Source: Burkholderiaceae bacterium (GTDB taxonomy: Bacteria > Pseudomonadota > Gammaproteobacteria > Burkholderiales > Burkholderiaceae_C). From it: a stretch of 9,069 bases of DNA. Each line of letters begins with the position of its first letter. The first letter of the stretch is position 1. Of the stretch, positions 1 to 6,790 are shown piece by piece. Both the position numbers and the translations under genes were made by a program. The stretch lies in contig JALQVJ010000448.1 in the NCBI GenBank assembly GCA_023260355.1, positions 1 to 9,069 of the forward strand, given 5' to 3'. The notes beneath the pieces were generated by a model. That model was not told the DNA's origin. It did not search any database and saw only the letters and a program-made list of their open reading frames with translations.

Positions 1-80
1 AATGCGGGCCGAATCAGGGTCCACCCCAACAGCTTTAATAGCTTTCGCGAGAGTGCACTGCCGGCAGGAAAAATAGGCAC
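1..80 (-). CDS. Probable lysophospholipid acyltransferase-like protein, N-terminal fragment (cut by window edge)
   Basis: An open frame runs off the left edge just downstream of purD. From a GTG at 78-80 it begins M-P-I-F-P-A-G-S and continues with S-R-K-L-L-K-L-L-G-W-T-L. A short basic and leucine-rich stretch ending in L-L-G-W-x-L near the N-terminus is typical of small PlsC-like (1-acylglycerol-phosphate) acyltransferases. The catalytic HX4D motif would lie beyond the window, so the family call rests on about 26 residues and on position. An alternative TTG start at 96-98 overlaps the purD stop and has a GAGAG stretch about 5 bases upstream, which would suggest translational coupling to purD. 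Neither start is certain. The gene is likely in the same transcript as yebC and purD because the gap is at most 14 bases. Confidence 0.42.
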   Translation of the reverse strand, partial: MPIFPAGSALSRKLLKLLGWTLIRPA

Positions 81-94
81 AGGCGCTTTTGAAA

Positions 95-1393
95 TCAAGC
101 GATCTCTCTTTGCACTCTTCCGATCGCGCGGTAGCCAATATCGCGGCGAAATTGTGCGCCTTCCATCTGGATACCAGACAACATTTCGTAAGCCCGAGCC
201 TGCGCTTGAGCCACGTCATTGCCAAGCGCCGTGACACACAAAACGCGGCCGCCATTGCTGGTCAATCGGTCCCCGTCCAGCGTTGTCCCTGCATGGAAGA
301 TGACAGCGTCTGCCGCCTCGGCAGGCAAGCCGGTGATGGCATCGCCTTTTCTAGGGGCCATGGGATAGCCATGGGCAGCGACAACCACGCCCAGCGCGAC
401 GCGCTCATCCCACTCCAACTCAACGGCATCGAGCCGGCACTCTGTCCCTGCCAACAAAACGGCCACCAAATCAGAACGCAGTCGCATCATGATGGGCTGT
501 GTTTCTGGGTCGCCCATGCGGCAATTGAACTCCAACGTCTTGATATCGCCGTTGGGCGCAATCATCACGCCCGCATACAGAAACCCGGAAAACGGGACCC
601 CGTCCGCCGCCATGCCCTTGAGCGTGGGCAAAATAATCTCTCGCATGATGCGTTCATGCACGGCCGCTGTCACGACCGGCGCTGGCGAGTACGCGCCCAT
701 CCCGCCGGTATTGGGGCCTTCATCGCCATCCAACAACCGTTTGTGATCCTGACTGCTGGCCAGAGGCAATGCATGCTCACCGTCACAGAGGCAAATGAAA
801 CTGGCCTCTTCCCCCTCAAGGAACGACTCAATCACCACACGCGCACCCTCTGCGTTGTGGGTCACACCCAAGGTGTTGTTCAGCAACATGTCGTCAATGG
901 CCTCATGGGCTTGCAGGACCGTCATCGCGACGACAACGCCTTTGCCAGCGGCCAGGCCATCTGCCTTGATCACAATGGGAGCACCCTTGGCATCAACATA
1001 AGCGTGCGCGGCTTTGGCGTCGGTGAAGGTCTCTGACTCTGCCGTGGGGATGCCGTGGCGCAACATGAAGTCTTTGGCATACGCCTTGGAACTTTCCAGC
1101 TGCGCGGCCTGCCTGGTAGGGCCAAAGATGCGCAAGCCAGCCGCCTGAAACGCATCCACAACGCCGGCTGCCAGCGGCGCCTCTGGGCCCACGACGGTCA
1201 AGTCAATCGCCCACTGCTGCGCCCACTCGACCAATGCATCGATGTCAGTGATAGAAAGGTTCTGGATCACGGGGTCTAGGGCGGTGCCCCCATTGCCGGG
1301 CGCAACAAAGACCTGCGACACCCGATTCGACTGCGCCAAACGCCAGGCCAATGCGTGCTCACGTCCCCCTGAGCCAATCACTAATACTTTCAT
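95..1393 (-). CDS. purD: Phosphoribosylamine--glycine ligase (GAR synthetase)
   Basis: PurD joins phosphoribosylamine and glycine using ATP to give glycinamide ribonucleotide, the second step of de novo purine synthesis in the cytoplasm. The protein is 432 residues, a normal length. It shows the N-terminal GSGGREHA motif (7-14), VGPEAPL (68-74), the ATP-grasp glycine-rich segment with [10 protein letters not shown] (143-152), the [16 protein letters not shown] block (216-231) and the family signature with RMGDPETQ (292-299), which holds metal and ATP contacts. The ATG overlaps the yebC stop as ATGA, and only a weak Shine-Dalgarno is visible before it, so translation is probably coupled to yebC. 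The gene ends with TGA and is followed within 14 bases by another frame on the same strand. Identity is secure from the motifs. Confidence 0.97.
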   Translation of the reverse strand: MKVLVIGSGGREHALAWRLAQSNRVSQVFVAPGNGGTALDPVIQNLSITDIDALVEWAQQWAIDLTVVGPEAPLAAGVVDAFQAAGLRIFGPTRQAAQLESSKAYAKDFMLRHGIPTAESETFTDAKAAHAYVDAKGAPIVIKADGLAAGKGVVVAMTVLQAHEAIDDMLLNNTLGVTHNAEGARVVIESFLEGEEASFICLCDGEHALPLASSQDHKRLLDGDEGPNTGGMGAYSPAPVVTAAVHERIMREIILPTLKGMAADGVPFSGFLYAGVMIAPNGDIKTLEFNCRMGDPETQPIMMRLRSDLVAVLLAGTECRLDAVELEWDERVALGVVVAAHGYPMAPRKGDAITGLPAEAADAVIFHAGTTLDGDRLTSNGGRVLCVTALGNDVAQAQARAYEMLSGIQMEGAQFRRDIGYRAIGRVQREIA

Positions 1394-2118
1394 TCTTGTT
1401 CAATTTCCGCGTTGTGGAAGACCTCTTGGACGTCATCCAAGTCCTCGAGAACGTCCAATAGCTTTTGCATTTTCATGGCGTCGTCGCCGCTCAGCGCGAT
1501 CGTGTTGTCCGCCCTCATGGTGACTTCAGCCATTTCGGGTTGCAAGCCCGCTGCCTGAAGCGCGTCGCGCACCGCTTCAAACACCGAGACGTCCGTCAAC
1601 ACCTCAATGGAGCCATCGTCACCAGTCATCACGTCGTCGGCACCGGCTTCCAGGGCCACTTCCATGATGGCATCCTCATTGGCACCAGGCGCAAAGATCA
1701 TTTGTCCGCAGTGCTTGAACTGGAACGCGACCGAGCCTTCGGTGCCCAGGTTGCCGCCGTGCTTCGAAAACGCGTGGCGCACCTCGGCCACAGTGCGCAC
1801 CTTGTTGTCTGTCATCGTTTCCACGATGATCGCAGCGCCGGCAATGCCATATCCCTCGTACCGGATTTCCTCGTAGCTCACGCCCTCAAGATTGCCAGTC
1901 GCTTTGTCGATGTTGCGCTTGATGGTGTCGGCGGGCATGTTGGCAGCCTTGGCCTTGTCGATCGCCAAGCGCAAACGGGGGTTGGCGTTGATGTCACCGC
2001 CACCAGATCTGGCGGCCACCATGATCTCGCGAATCACACGCGTCCACACCTTCCCGCGCTTCTCATCTTGGCGGCCCTTGCGGTGCTGAATATTGGCCCA
2101 TTTGCTGTGCCCAGCCAT
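1390..2118 (-). CDS. yebC: YebC/TACO1 family translation or regulatory factor
   Basis: This is a YebC/PmpR/TACO1 family protein of 242 residues (E. coli YebC is 246). The family was long annotated as a DNA-binding transcriptional regulator. Later work on bacterial and mitochondrial members points to ribosome-associated help with difficult, proline-rich sequences. Diagnostic motifs are the N-terminal [15 protein letters not shown] (1-15), the [16 protein letters not shown] segment (39-54), Y-E-G-Y-G (87-91) and the GGNLG turn (121-125). The start at 2118 is chosen because MAGHSKW is the invariant family start and a Shine-Dalgarno AACGAGG lies 5 bases upstream. A longer open frame reaches 2160, but its extra 14 residues match nothing in the family. 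The gene heads a transcript with purD (4-base overlap) and is isolated from clpA by a terminator. Confidence 0.96.
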   Translation of the reverse strand: MAGHSKWANIQHRKGRQDEKRGKVWTRVIREIMVAARSGGGDINANPRLRLAIDKAKAANMPADTIKRNIDKATGNLEGVSYEEIRYEGYGIAGAAIIVETMTDNKVRTVAEVRHAFSKHGGNLGTEGSVAFQFKHCGQMIFAPGANEDAIMEVALEAGADDVMTGDDGSIEVLTDVSVFEAVRDALQAAGLQPEMAEVTMRADNTIALSGDDAMKMQKLLDVLEDLDDVQEVFHNAEIEQE

Positions 2119-2193
2119 AGAAACCTCGTTGAATAAAACCCAGAATGAACGCTTCGCCAAGCCTGCGACCCAGCGCGCGTTGAATAACCCTGA

Positions 2194-2227
2194 ATTGTAC
2201 TTTTCCCAGGTCGCGAATCCCTGCCAA
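2194..2227 (-). promoter_or_regulatory. Weak candidate promoter for yebC-purD
   Basis: The minus strand carries TACAAT (2194-2199), a good -10 match, about 75 bases before the yebC ATG. The nearest -35-like hexamer, TTGGCA (2222-2227), is 22 bases away, longer than the usual 16-18, and no better -35 is visible at normal spacing. A promoter is expected here because the clpA terminator sits just upstream, but this exact site is uncertain. Confidence 0.27.
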
Positions 2228-2268
2228 TCCCGGTCATTTTTAACCCACCCCCAACTGGGTCTATTGGT

Positions 2269-2296
2269 AAAAAAAGCCCGCTAAAAGCGGGCTTTT
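2269..2296 (-). terminator. Intrinsic terminator of clpS-clpA
   Basis: On the minus strand a 10-bp perfect stem (arms 2287-2296 and 2272-2281, GC core GCCCGC/GCGGGC) closes a 5-base loop. The GC core is followed by seven uninterrupted T residues (2275-2269). It lies about 25 bases after the clpA stop, the expected place for Rho-independent termination, and insulates yebC-purD from clpA transcription. Confidence 0.93.
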
Positions 2297-2320
2297 AAAG
2301 TCAAAAGGAGGCAAAAGAGA

Positions 2321-4642
2321 TCAATCAGCCTCTGCAGGCTCCGGCCGGGCTTTGCCTTCTTTCTTGGAGATCGGCGTCACGTCCAGTGTCACCTCACCTT
2401 TGTCATCAAGCCCAACATGCAAGCGGCCGCCATCCACGAGACCACCAAACAACAACTCGTCTGCCAATGCCTTGCGAATCGTGTCTTGGATCAAACGCTG
2501 CATTGGGCGCGCACCCATCGCCGGGTCGAAGCCTTTCTTGGCCAAATGTTTGCGCAAGTCGTCGCTGAACGTGACTTCGACCCGCTTCTCTGCCAGTTGC
2601 TGCTCCAATTGCAGCAAAAACTTGTCAACCACCCGCAGGATGACCGGCTCGTCCAAAGGCTTGAAGCTGACAATCGAATCCAAGCGGTTGCGGAACTCCG
2701 GCGTGAATTGGCGTTTGATATCGCCCATTTCATCGCCCTGCTCTCGGGTGTTGGTGAAACCAATCGTCGACTTGTTGAGCGTCTCTGCACCGGCGTTGGT
2801 GGTCATGATGATCACCACATTGCGGAAGTCAGCCTTGCGCCCATTGTTGTCGGTCAGCGTGCCGTGGTCCATGACCTGGAGCAGCACGTTGAAGACGTCT
2901 GGGTGGGCCTTTTCGATCTCGTCGAGCAGCAACACGCAGTGCGGCTTCTTGGTGATGGCTTCGGTCAGCAAGCCGCCTTGATCAAAGCCGACATAGCCGG
3001 GAGGGGCACCGATCAACCGGCTCACAGCGTGGCGCTCCATGTACTCAGACATGTCGAATCGAATCAGCTCGATTCCCATGATGTACGCAAGCTGCTTGGC
3101 CGCCTCGGTCTTGCCGACACCCGTTGGGCCGGAGAACAGGAATGCGCCAATCGGTTTGTCGGTCTTGCCCAATCCAGAGCGGCTCATCTTGACGGCCGCA
3201 GCCAACACCTCAAGTGCCTTGTCTTGACCAAAAACCACAGACTTCAGGTCGCGCTCGAGGGTCTTGAGCTTGCCGCGGTCGTCTGAAGACACATTGGCGG
3301 GCGGAATGCGGGCAATCTTCGCCACGATGTCTTCGATGTCGGTCTTGCTGATCGTTTTTTTGCGCTTCGAAGGCGCCAAGATGCGCTGGGCAGCGCCCGC
3401 CTCATCGATGACGTCAATGGCTTTGTCTGGCAATTGGCGGTCATTGATGAATTTCGCCGACAGCTCAGCCGCTGCACGCAACGCACTCAGCGCGTATTTG
3501 ACTTGGTGGTGGTCTTCGAACCGGGACTTGAGCCCCTTGAGAATATCCACGGTTTGGCTCACCGTTGGCTCAACCACATCCACTTTTTGGAAGCGGCGAG
3601 ACAGTGCAGCGTCTTTGTCGAAAATACCGCGGTACTCCGTGAACGTGGTGGCACCAATGGTCTTCAACTGGCCGCTGGCAAGCGCTGGTTTCAGCAAGTT
3701 GCTCGCATCCAAGGTCCCCCCCGACGCCGCGCCCGCCCCGATCAAGGTGTGGATTTCATCAATGAAGAGCACGGCATTGGGCTTGTCCTTGAGCGCCTTC
3801 AAAACGCCTTTCAAGCGCTGCTCGAAGTCACCGCGATATTTGGTTCCAGCCAGCAAGGCGCCCATATCCAACGAGTACACCACCGCGTCGGCCAACACAT
3901 CGGGCACCGTACCCTGGGTGATGCACCATGCCAATCCTTCAGCAATCGCCGTTTTGCCCACGCCGGCTTCGCCAACGAGCAACGGGTTGTTCTTGCGGCG
4001 CCGACACAGAATTTGAATCACACGCTCAACTTCGTACTCGCGCCCGATCAGCGGATCGACTTTGCCCTCGCTCGCCGCTTGGTTCAGGTTGTTGGTGAAC
4101 TGTTCAAGTGGTGAATTTTTCTCGGCCTTGCCGCCGGTCGACGCTTGTTCGCTGGCTTCAGCTTCCTCACCCGACTCGGACGGCTTGGCCCCTTCTGCGC
4201 TCTCGCCTTTGCGGATACCGTGCGCCATGAAATTGACCACGTCCAATCGCGTCACTGCTTGCTGGTGCAAGTAGTACACCGCATGAGAGTCCTTTTCACC
4301 AAAAATGGCGACCAAGACATTGGCGCCCGTGACTTCCTTCTTGCCATTCCCAGTGGACTGCACGTGCATGATGGCCCGCTGGATCACGCGCTGGAACCCC
4401 AGTGTGGGCTGTGTATCCACGTCGTCCGTGCCAGCGACTTGTGGCGTGTTGTCCGCGATGAACTTGGTCAGACTGGTGCGCAAGTCGTCAATGTTCGCAG
4501 CGCACGCTTTGAGCACTTCCGAAGCGCTTGGATTGTCGAGCAGCGCAAGCAGCAAATGTTCGACAGTGATGAACTCGTGGCGCTGCTGCCTGGCCTCCAC
4601 AAAGGCCATGTGCAAACTCACTTCTAGTTCTTGGGCAATCAT
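2321..4642 (-). CDS. clpA: ATP-dependent Clp protease ATP-binding subunit ClpA
   Basis: ClpA is the hexameric AAA+ unfoldase that threads substrates into the ClpP peptidase; with ClpS it degrades N-degron proteins in the cytoplasm. The protein is 773 residues (E. coli 758). In order: N domain (about 1-143), which binds ClpS; a polar, Glu- and Ser-rich linker (about 146-178), slightly longer than in E. coli; D1 with Walker A GEAGVGKT (224-231), Walker B LFIDE (292-296), pore loop KYRG (268-271) and an arginine pair before FQ (349-350); D2 with Walker A GPTGVGKT (505-512), pore loop GYVG (549-552), Walker B LLLDE (571-575) and sensor-2 GARP (710-713). The ClpP-docking loop reads IGF (627-629), not the IGL of E. 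coli ClpA. The start has a strong AAAGGAG Shine-Dalgarno 5 bases upstream and matches the family start M-x-x-Q-E-L-E. No ClpP gene is in view. Confidence 0.98.
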   Translation of the reverse strand: MIAQELEVSLHMAFVEARQQRHEFITVEHLLLALLDNPSASEVLKACAANIDDLRTSLTKFIADNTPQVAGTDDVDTQPTLGFQRVIQRAIMHVQSTGNGKKEVTGANVLVAIFGEKDSHAVYYLHQQAVTRLDVVNFMAHGIRKGESAEGAKPSESGEEAEASEQASTGGKAEKNSPLEQFTNNLNQAASEGKVDPLIGREYEVERVIQILCRRRKNNPLLVGEAGVGKTAIAEGLAWCITQGTVPDVLADAVVYSLDMGALLAGTKYRGDFEQRLKGVLKALKDKPNAVLFIDEIHTLIGAGAASGGTLDASNLLKPALASGQLKTIGATTFTEYRGIFDKDAALSRRFQKVDVVEPTVSQTVDILKGLKSRFEDHHQVKYALSALRAAAELSAKFINDRQLPDKAIDVIDEAGAAQRILAPSKRKKTISKTDIEDIVAKIARIPPANVSSDDRGKLKTLERDLKSVVFGQDKALEVLAAAVKMSRSGLGKTDKPIGAFLFSGPTGVGKTEAAKQLAYIMGIELIRFDMSEYMERHAVSRLIGAPPGYVGFDQGGLLTEAITKKPHCVLLLDEIEKAHPDVFNVLLQVMDHGTLTDNNGRKADFRNVVIIMTTNAGAETLNKSTIGFTNTREQGDEMGDIKRQFTPEFRNRLDSIVSFKPLDEPVILRVVDKFLLQLEQQLAEKRVEVTFSDDLRKHLAKKGFDPAMGARPMQRLIQDTIRKALADELLFGGLVDGGRLHVGLDDKGEVTLDVTPISKKEGKARPEPAEAD

Positions 4643-4659
4643 AAAAGCTCCTTTGTGTC

Positions 4660-4677
4660 GCCCACTTGATCGTGGGC
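4660..4677 (-). promoter_or_regulatory. Small hairpin between clpS and clpA
   Basis: A perfect 6-bp inverted repeat (GCCCAC / GTGGGC) with a 6-base loop sits in the 64-base gap between the clpS stop and the clpA start. Its clpA-proximal edge is 5 bases upstream of the clpA Shine-Dalgarno (4648-4654). No T tract follows, so it is not an intrinsic terminator. It may affect mRNA processing or clpA initiation, which is inference only. Confidence 0.4.
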
Positions 4678-4706
4678 CGGATTAACCAGAAGTTGGGGTC
4701 GAAAAG

Positions 4707-5066
4707 TCATGATTCAACAGGCTCTGCTACACACTGTAACGGATGTCCAGACCGCCTCGCGCTGCTCATCACTTGATCAGCTTTCGCGTCGGCGACATCT
4801 TTCGAAAATACCCCGCACACACCACGCCCTTCGATGTGAATCTTGAGCATGATTTGTGTGGCCGTTTCTTGGTCCTTGCCAAAAAACTCTTGGATCGCCC
4901 AGACCACAAACTCCATCGGGGTGTAGTCGTCGTTCAGCAAGACCACTTGGTACATGGCGGGCGGTTTGGTCCGCTGCGTCAATCGGTCTAAAACCAGCGC
5001 ATCGTCACCACCGACGTTTGGCGCGCCGGGCGTTGGGGAAAAAGGTGATTTCGGGGTGTCACTCAT
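4707..5066 (-). CDS. clpS: ATP-dependent Clp protease adaptor protein ClpS
   Basis: ClpS binds proteins with bulky hydrophobic N-terminal residues and hands them to the N domain of ClpA for degradation by ClpAP. The protein is 119 residues: a flexible Pro/Ser-rich tail (about 1-35), then the folded core. Core motifs are [15 protein letters not shown] (41-55), with N45, D46, D47, T49, P50 and M51 forming the N-degron pocket together with H77 of the KIHIEG segment, and [11 protein letters not shown] (82-92). A longer frame extends to 5219, but it would read through the icd terminator and into the 3' end of icd, so the ATG at 5066 (MSDTPKS) is preferred. No Shine-Dalgarno precedes this ATG (the upstream bases read AACTCCAACC). 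The next gene is clpA, 64 bases downstream and probably co-transcribed. Confidence 0.95.
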   Translation of the reverse strand: MSDTPKSPFSPTPGAPNVGGDDALVLDRLTQRTKPPAMYQVVLLNDDYTPMEFVVWAIQEFFGKDQETATQIMLKIHIEGRGVCGVFSKDVADAKADQVMSSARRSGHPLQCVAEPVES

Positions 5067-5076
5067 GGTTGGAGTT

Positions 5077-5082
5077 ATTCTA
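5077..5082 (-). promoter_or_regulatory. Candidate -10 element for clpS
   Basis: TAGAAT (5 of 6 matches to TATAAT) lies 10 bases before the clpS ATG on the minus strand. No convincing -35 hexamer is seen 16-18 bases upstream. If used, transcription would start about 3-5 bases before the ATG, giving a nearly leaderless mRNA, which would fit the missing Shine-Dalgarno. A promoter somewhere in 5067-5128 is expected because a terminator sits upstream. Confidence 0.3.
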
Positions 5083-5128
5083 ATCACGGCCAAATCTTCA
5101 CTTGGCGAATAGGGACTTCCGGTTGGGC

Positions 5129-5156
5129 AAAAAAAACCCCGCCAGAGCGGGGTTTT
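5129..5156 (-). terminator. Intrinsic terminator of icd
   Basis: On the minus strand, arms at 5147-5156 and 5133-5142 form a 10-bp perfect stem (core CCCCGC/GCGGGG) around a 4-base loop. Eight consecutive T residues (5136-5129) follow the GC core. It lies 23 bases after the icd stop and separates icd from clpS. Confidence 0.93.
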
Positions 5157-5179
5157 GATGGCTACCCAAAGGCAAGCGA

Positions 5180-6433
5180 TCACATGTTCTCGATCATCAC
5201 CTGACCAAAGCCTGAGCAACTCACCTGCGTTGCACCGTCCATCAAACGGGCGAAGTCATAGGTCACCTTCTTGCTCTGGATTGATTTCTCCATCGAGCTG
5301 ATGATCAAGTCCGCTGCTTCGACCCAACCCATGTGGCGGAGCATCATTTCGGCGGACAGGATTTCGGAACCCGGGTTCACATAGTCCTTGCCAGCGTACT
5401 TTGGCGCCGTGCCATGGGTGGCTTCAAAACAAGCGACGGAGTCTGACAAGTTCGCGCCGGGCGCGATACCGATGCCGCCGACTTGGGCCGCCAACGCGTC
5501 AGAGATGTAGTCGCCGTTCAGGTTCAACGTAGCAACGACAGAGTACTCAGCGGGGCGCGTCAGGATCTGCTGCAAGAAAGCGTCAGCAATCACGTCTTTG
5601 ATGACAATGTCGTTGCCCGTCTTGGGGTTCTTGAATTTGCACCATGGGCCGCCGTCGATCAACTCTGCACCGAACTCGCGTTGGGCCAATGCATAGCCCC
5701 AGTCGCGGAAGCCACCCTCGGTGAACTTCATGATGTTGCCCTTGTGAACCAAAGTCACGCTGGGCTTGTCGTTGTCAATCGCGTACTGAATGGCTTTGCG
5801 AACCAAACGCTCAGTGCCTTCGATGGAGACAGGCTTGACGCCGATACCTGAGGTCTCGGGGAAGCGAATCTTTGTCACGCCCATTTCCTTGATCAGGAAA
5901 TCCACCACTTTCTTGGCGCCTTCGGAGCCTGATGCCCACTCCACACCGGCATAGATATCTTCGCTGTTCTCGCGGAAGATCACCATGTTGGTCTTGTGCG
6001 GCTCTTTGACGGGTGAAGGCACGCCGTCAAAATACTGGACAGGACGCAAACAAACGTACAGGTCCAACTCTTGGCGCAGCGCGACGTTCAAAGAGCGAAT
6101 ACCACCGCCCACTGGCGTCGTCAAAGGGCCTTTGATGGACACGACGTATTCCTTCAACGCGGCCAACGTCTCTTCGGGCAACCACACGTCAGGGCCATAA
6201 ATCTGGGTTGACTTTTCACCGGCGTACACCTCCATCCAGTGAATCTTGCGTTTGCCAGCGTAAGCCTTTGCGACTGCAGCATCCACCACTTTGAGCATCA
6301 CGGGGGTGATGTCAAAACCCGTGCCGTCTCCTTCGATGTAAGGGATGACGGGCTGATCAGGCACATTGAGCGAAAAATCAGCATTGACGGTGATTTTTTG
6401 GCCTTCAGAAGGGATTTTGATGTGTTGGTACAT
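5180..6433 (-). CDS. icd: NADP-dependent isocitrate dehydrogenase
   Basis: Icd oxidatively decarboxylates isocitrate to 2-oxoglutarate with NADP+, a TCA-cycle step and NADPH source in the cytoplasm. The protein is 417 residues, one longer than E. coli Icd, and similar to it along its whole length. The substrate site is visible as S114, N116, R120, R130, R154, Y161 and K231, and the metal ligands as D284, D308 and D312. NADP preference is indicated by H340, K345, Y346, V352, Y392 and R396. S114 is equivalent to the serine phosphorylated by AceK in E. coli; whether aceK is present cannot be seen. The frame is open to a TTG at 6451, but the ATG at 6433 ([11 protein letters not shown]) fits the family start; a GGAG lies 12 bases upstream, a loose spacing. 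The gene stands alone between its terminator and a structured 357-base upstream region. Confidence 0.97.
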   Translation of the reverse strand: MYQHIKIPSEGQKITVNADFSLNVPDQPVIPYIEGDGTGFDITPVMLKVVDAAVAKAYAGKRKIHWMEVYAGEKSTQIYGPDVWLPEETLAALKEYVVSIKGPLTTPVGGGIRSLNVALRQELDLYVCLRPVQYFDGVPSPVKEPHKTNMVIFRENSEDIYAGVEWASGSEGAKKVVDFLIKEMGVTKIRFPETSGIGVKPVSIEGTERLVRKAIQYAIDNDKPSVTLVHKGNIMKFTEGGFRDWGYALAQREFGAELIDGGPWCKFKNPKTGNDIVIKDVIADAFLQQILTRPAEYSVVATLNLNGDYISDALAAQVGGIGIAPGANLSDSVACFEATHGTAPKYAGKDYVNPGSEILSAEMMLRHMGWVEAADLIISSMEKSIQSKKVTYDFARLMDGATQVSCSGFGQVMIENM

Positions 6434-6457
6434 GACGCAAAAGGTCTCCAATGAGGA

Positions 6458-6509
6458 CTGAAAACGGCATCACGCGCTCACGCGGAGCGCATCTGGTGCC
6501 CTGAAAACG
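6458..6509. repeat. Direct repeat CTGAAAACG upstream of icd
   Basis: The 9-mer CTGAAAACG occurs at 6458-6466 and again at 6501-6509, starts 43 bases apart (about four helical turns). Its 8-base core TGAAAACG recurs at 7950-7957 in the sodB leader. I noticed no other copy of the core in the window on a visual scan. It could be a regulator half-site, but no known operator matches. Confidence 0.4.
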
Positions 6510-6547
6510 CGATAAATGTGTATCGTGCAACCGCGCATTTTATCGCG
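6508..6547. promoter_or_regulatory. Inverted repeat (possible operator) upstream of icd
   Basis: Perfect 9-bp arms CGCGATAAA (6508-6516) and TTTATCGCG (6539-6547) are separated by 22 bases. Arm starts are 31 bases apart, close to three helical turns, so both half-sites would face the same side of the DNA. The icd-distal arm overlaps a possible icd -10 (TAAAAT, 6537-6542). This geometry suits a dimeric regulator or DNA looping better than a terminator, since the loop is long and no T tract follows. The regulator is unknown. Confidence 0.4.
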
Positions 6548-6566
6548 GAATATTCTCGCCAAACTG

Positions 6567-6592
6567 ACGCATGTACATACACACATGTGCGC
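6567..6592. other. 26-base alternating purine/pyrimidine tract
   Basis: Every base from 6567 to 6592 alternates purine and pyrimidine, made of CG, CA/TG and a few TA steps. It contains two adjacent perfect palindromes, ATGTACAT (6571-6578) and CACATGTG (6582-6589). Such tracts can adopt Z-DNA under negative supercoiling. It lies upstream of the possible icd -10, between icd and the DUF192 gene. Confidence 0.6.
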
Positions 6593-6790
6593 CCTATATT
6601 CCGCTTCATGCCGTGCAGGAACAAGGCCCTGGTCCGAATGAGCCACCGGTCCTGTTTGCCGCTCTGTCGCTTCCAAGACTCTGGGCCGACAGCACTGGCC
6701 TTGCGCAATAATTCATCCTAGACGGGCCGAGCTTGAGCACGCCGCCTTGGCTCTACGGGCCCATCGACCCGCTGCCTCTGAACGCGATGG

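Larger units (their letters stand above)
6434..6790. other. Divergent intergenic region between icd and the DUF192 gene
   Basis: These 357 bases separate two divergently transcribed genes and must hold both promoters. No tRNA, riboswitch or well-supported protein gene was recognised. The icd-proximal half contains a 9-mer direct repeat, a 9-bp inverted repeat and a 26-base alternating purine/pyrimidine tract. On the minus strand TAAAAT (6537-6542) is a possible icd -10, but no good -35 goes with it (TTGGCG lies 14 bases upstream). The DUF192-proximal half (about 6600-6790) shows no clear promoter; a short open frame at 6733-6807 runs into the DUF192 start. Longer frames on both strands at about 6470-6720 resemble no known family. 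Confidence 0.6.

Noticed and set aside
89..1036. Plus-strand 315-residue open frame
   Set aside because: It lies entirely opposite purD, whose full set of catalytic motifs fixes the coding strand. The translation is rich in His, Arg and Gln without domain character.
1465..2136. Plus-strand 223-residue open frame
   Set aside because: It is antisense to yebC and resembles no family; a long antisense frame is expected in GC-rich coding DNA.
2417..4114. Several long plus-strand frames (up to 289 residues)
   Set aside because: All are antisense to the intact clpA gene and overlap each other in different frames; none shows a recognisable domain or ribosome binding site.
5067..5219. N-terminal extension of clpS to a start at 5219
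   Set aside because: It would overlap the icd 3' end and read through the icd terminator stem; the extra 51 residues have no ClpS similarity.
6434..6451. Six-residue N-terminal extension of icd from a TTG at 6451
   Set aside because: There is no Shine-Dalgarno before the TTG, and the ATG at 6433 matches the usual Icd N-terminus.
6508..6547. Inverted repeat read as a terminator
   Set aside because: The 22-base loop and absence of a T tract argue against it, and it is upstream of both divergent genes.
6478..6721. Overlapping frames on both strands in the icd-DUF192 gap (67-76 residues)
   Set aside because: No family resemblance and no ribosome binding site noticed. They cross the inverted repeat and the alternating tract, so they are more likely chance frames in regulatory DNA.
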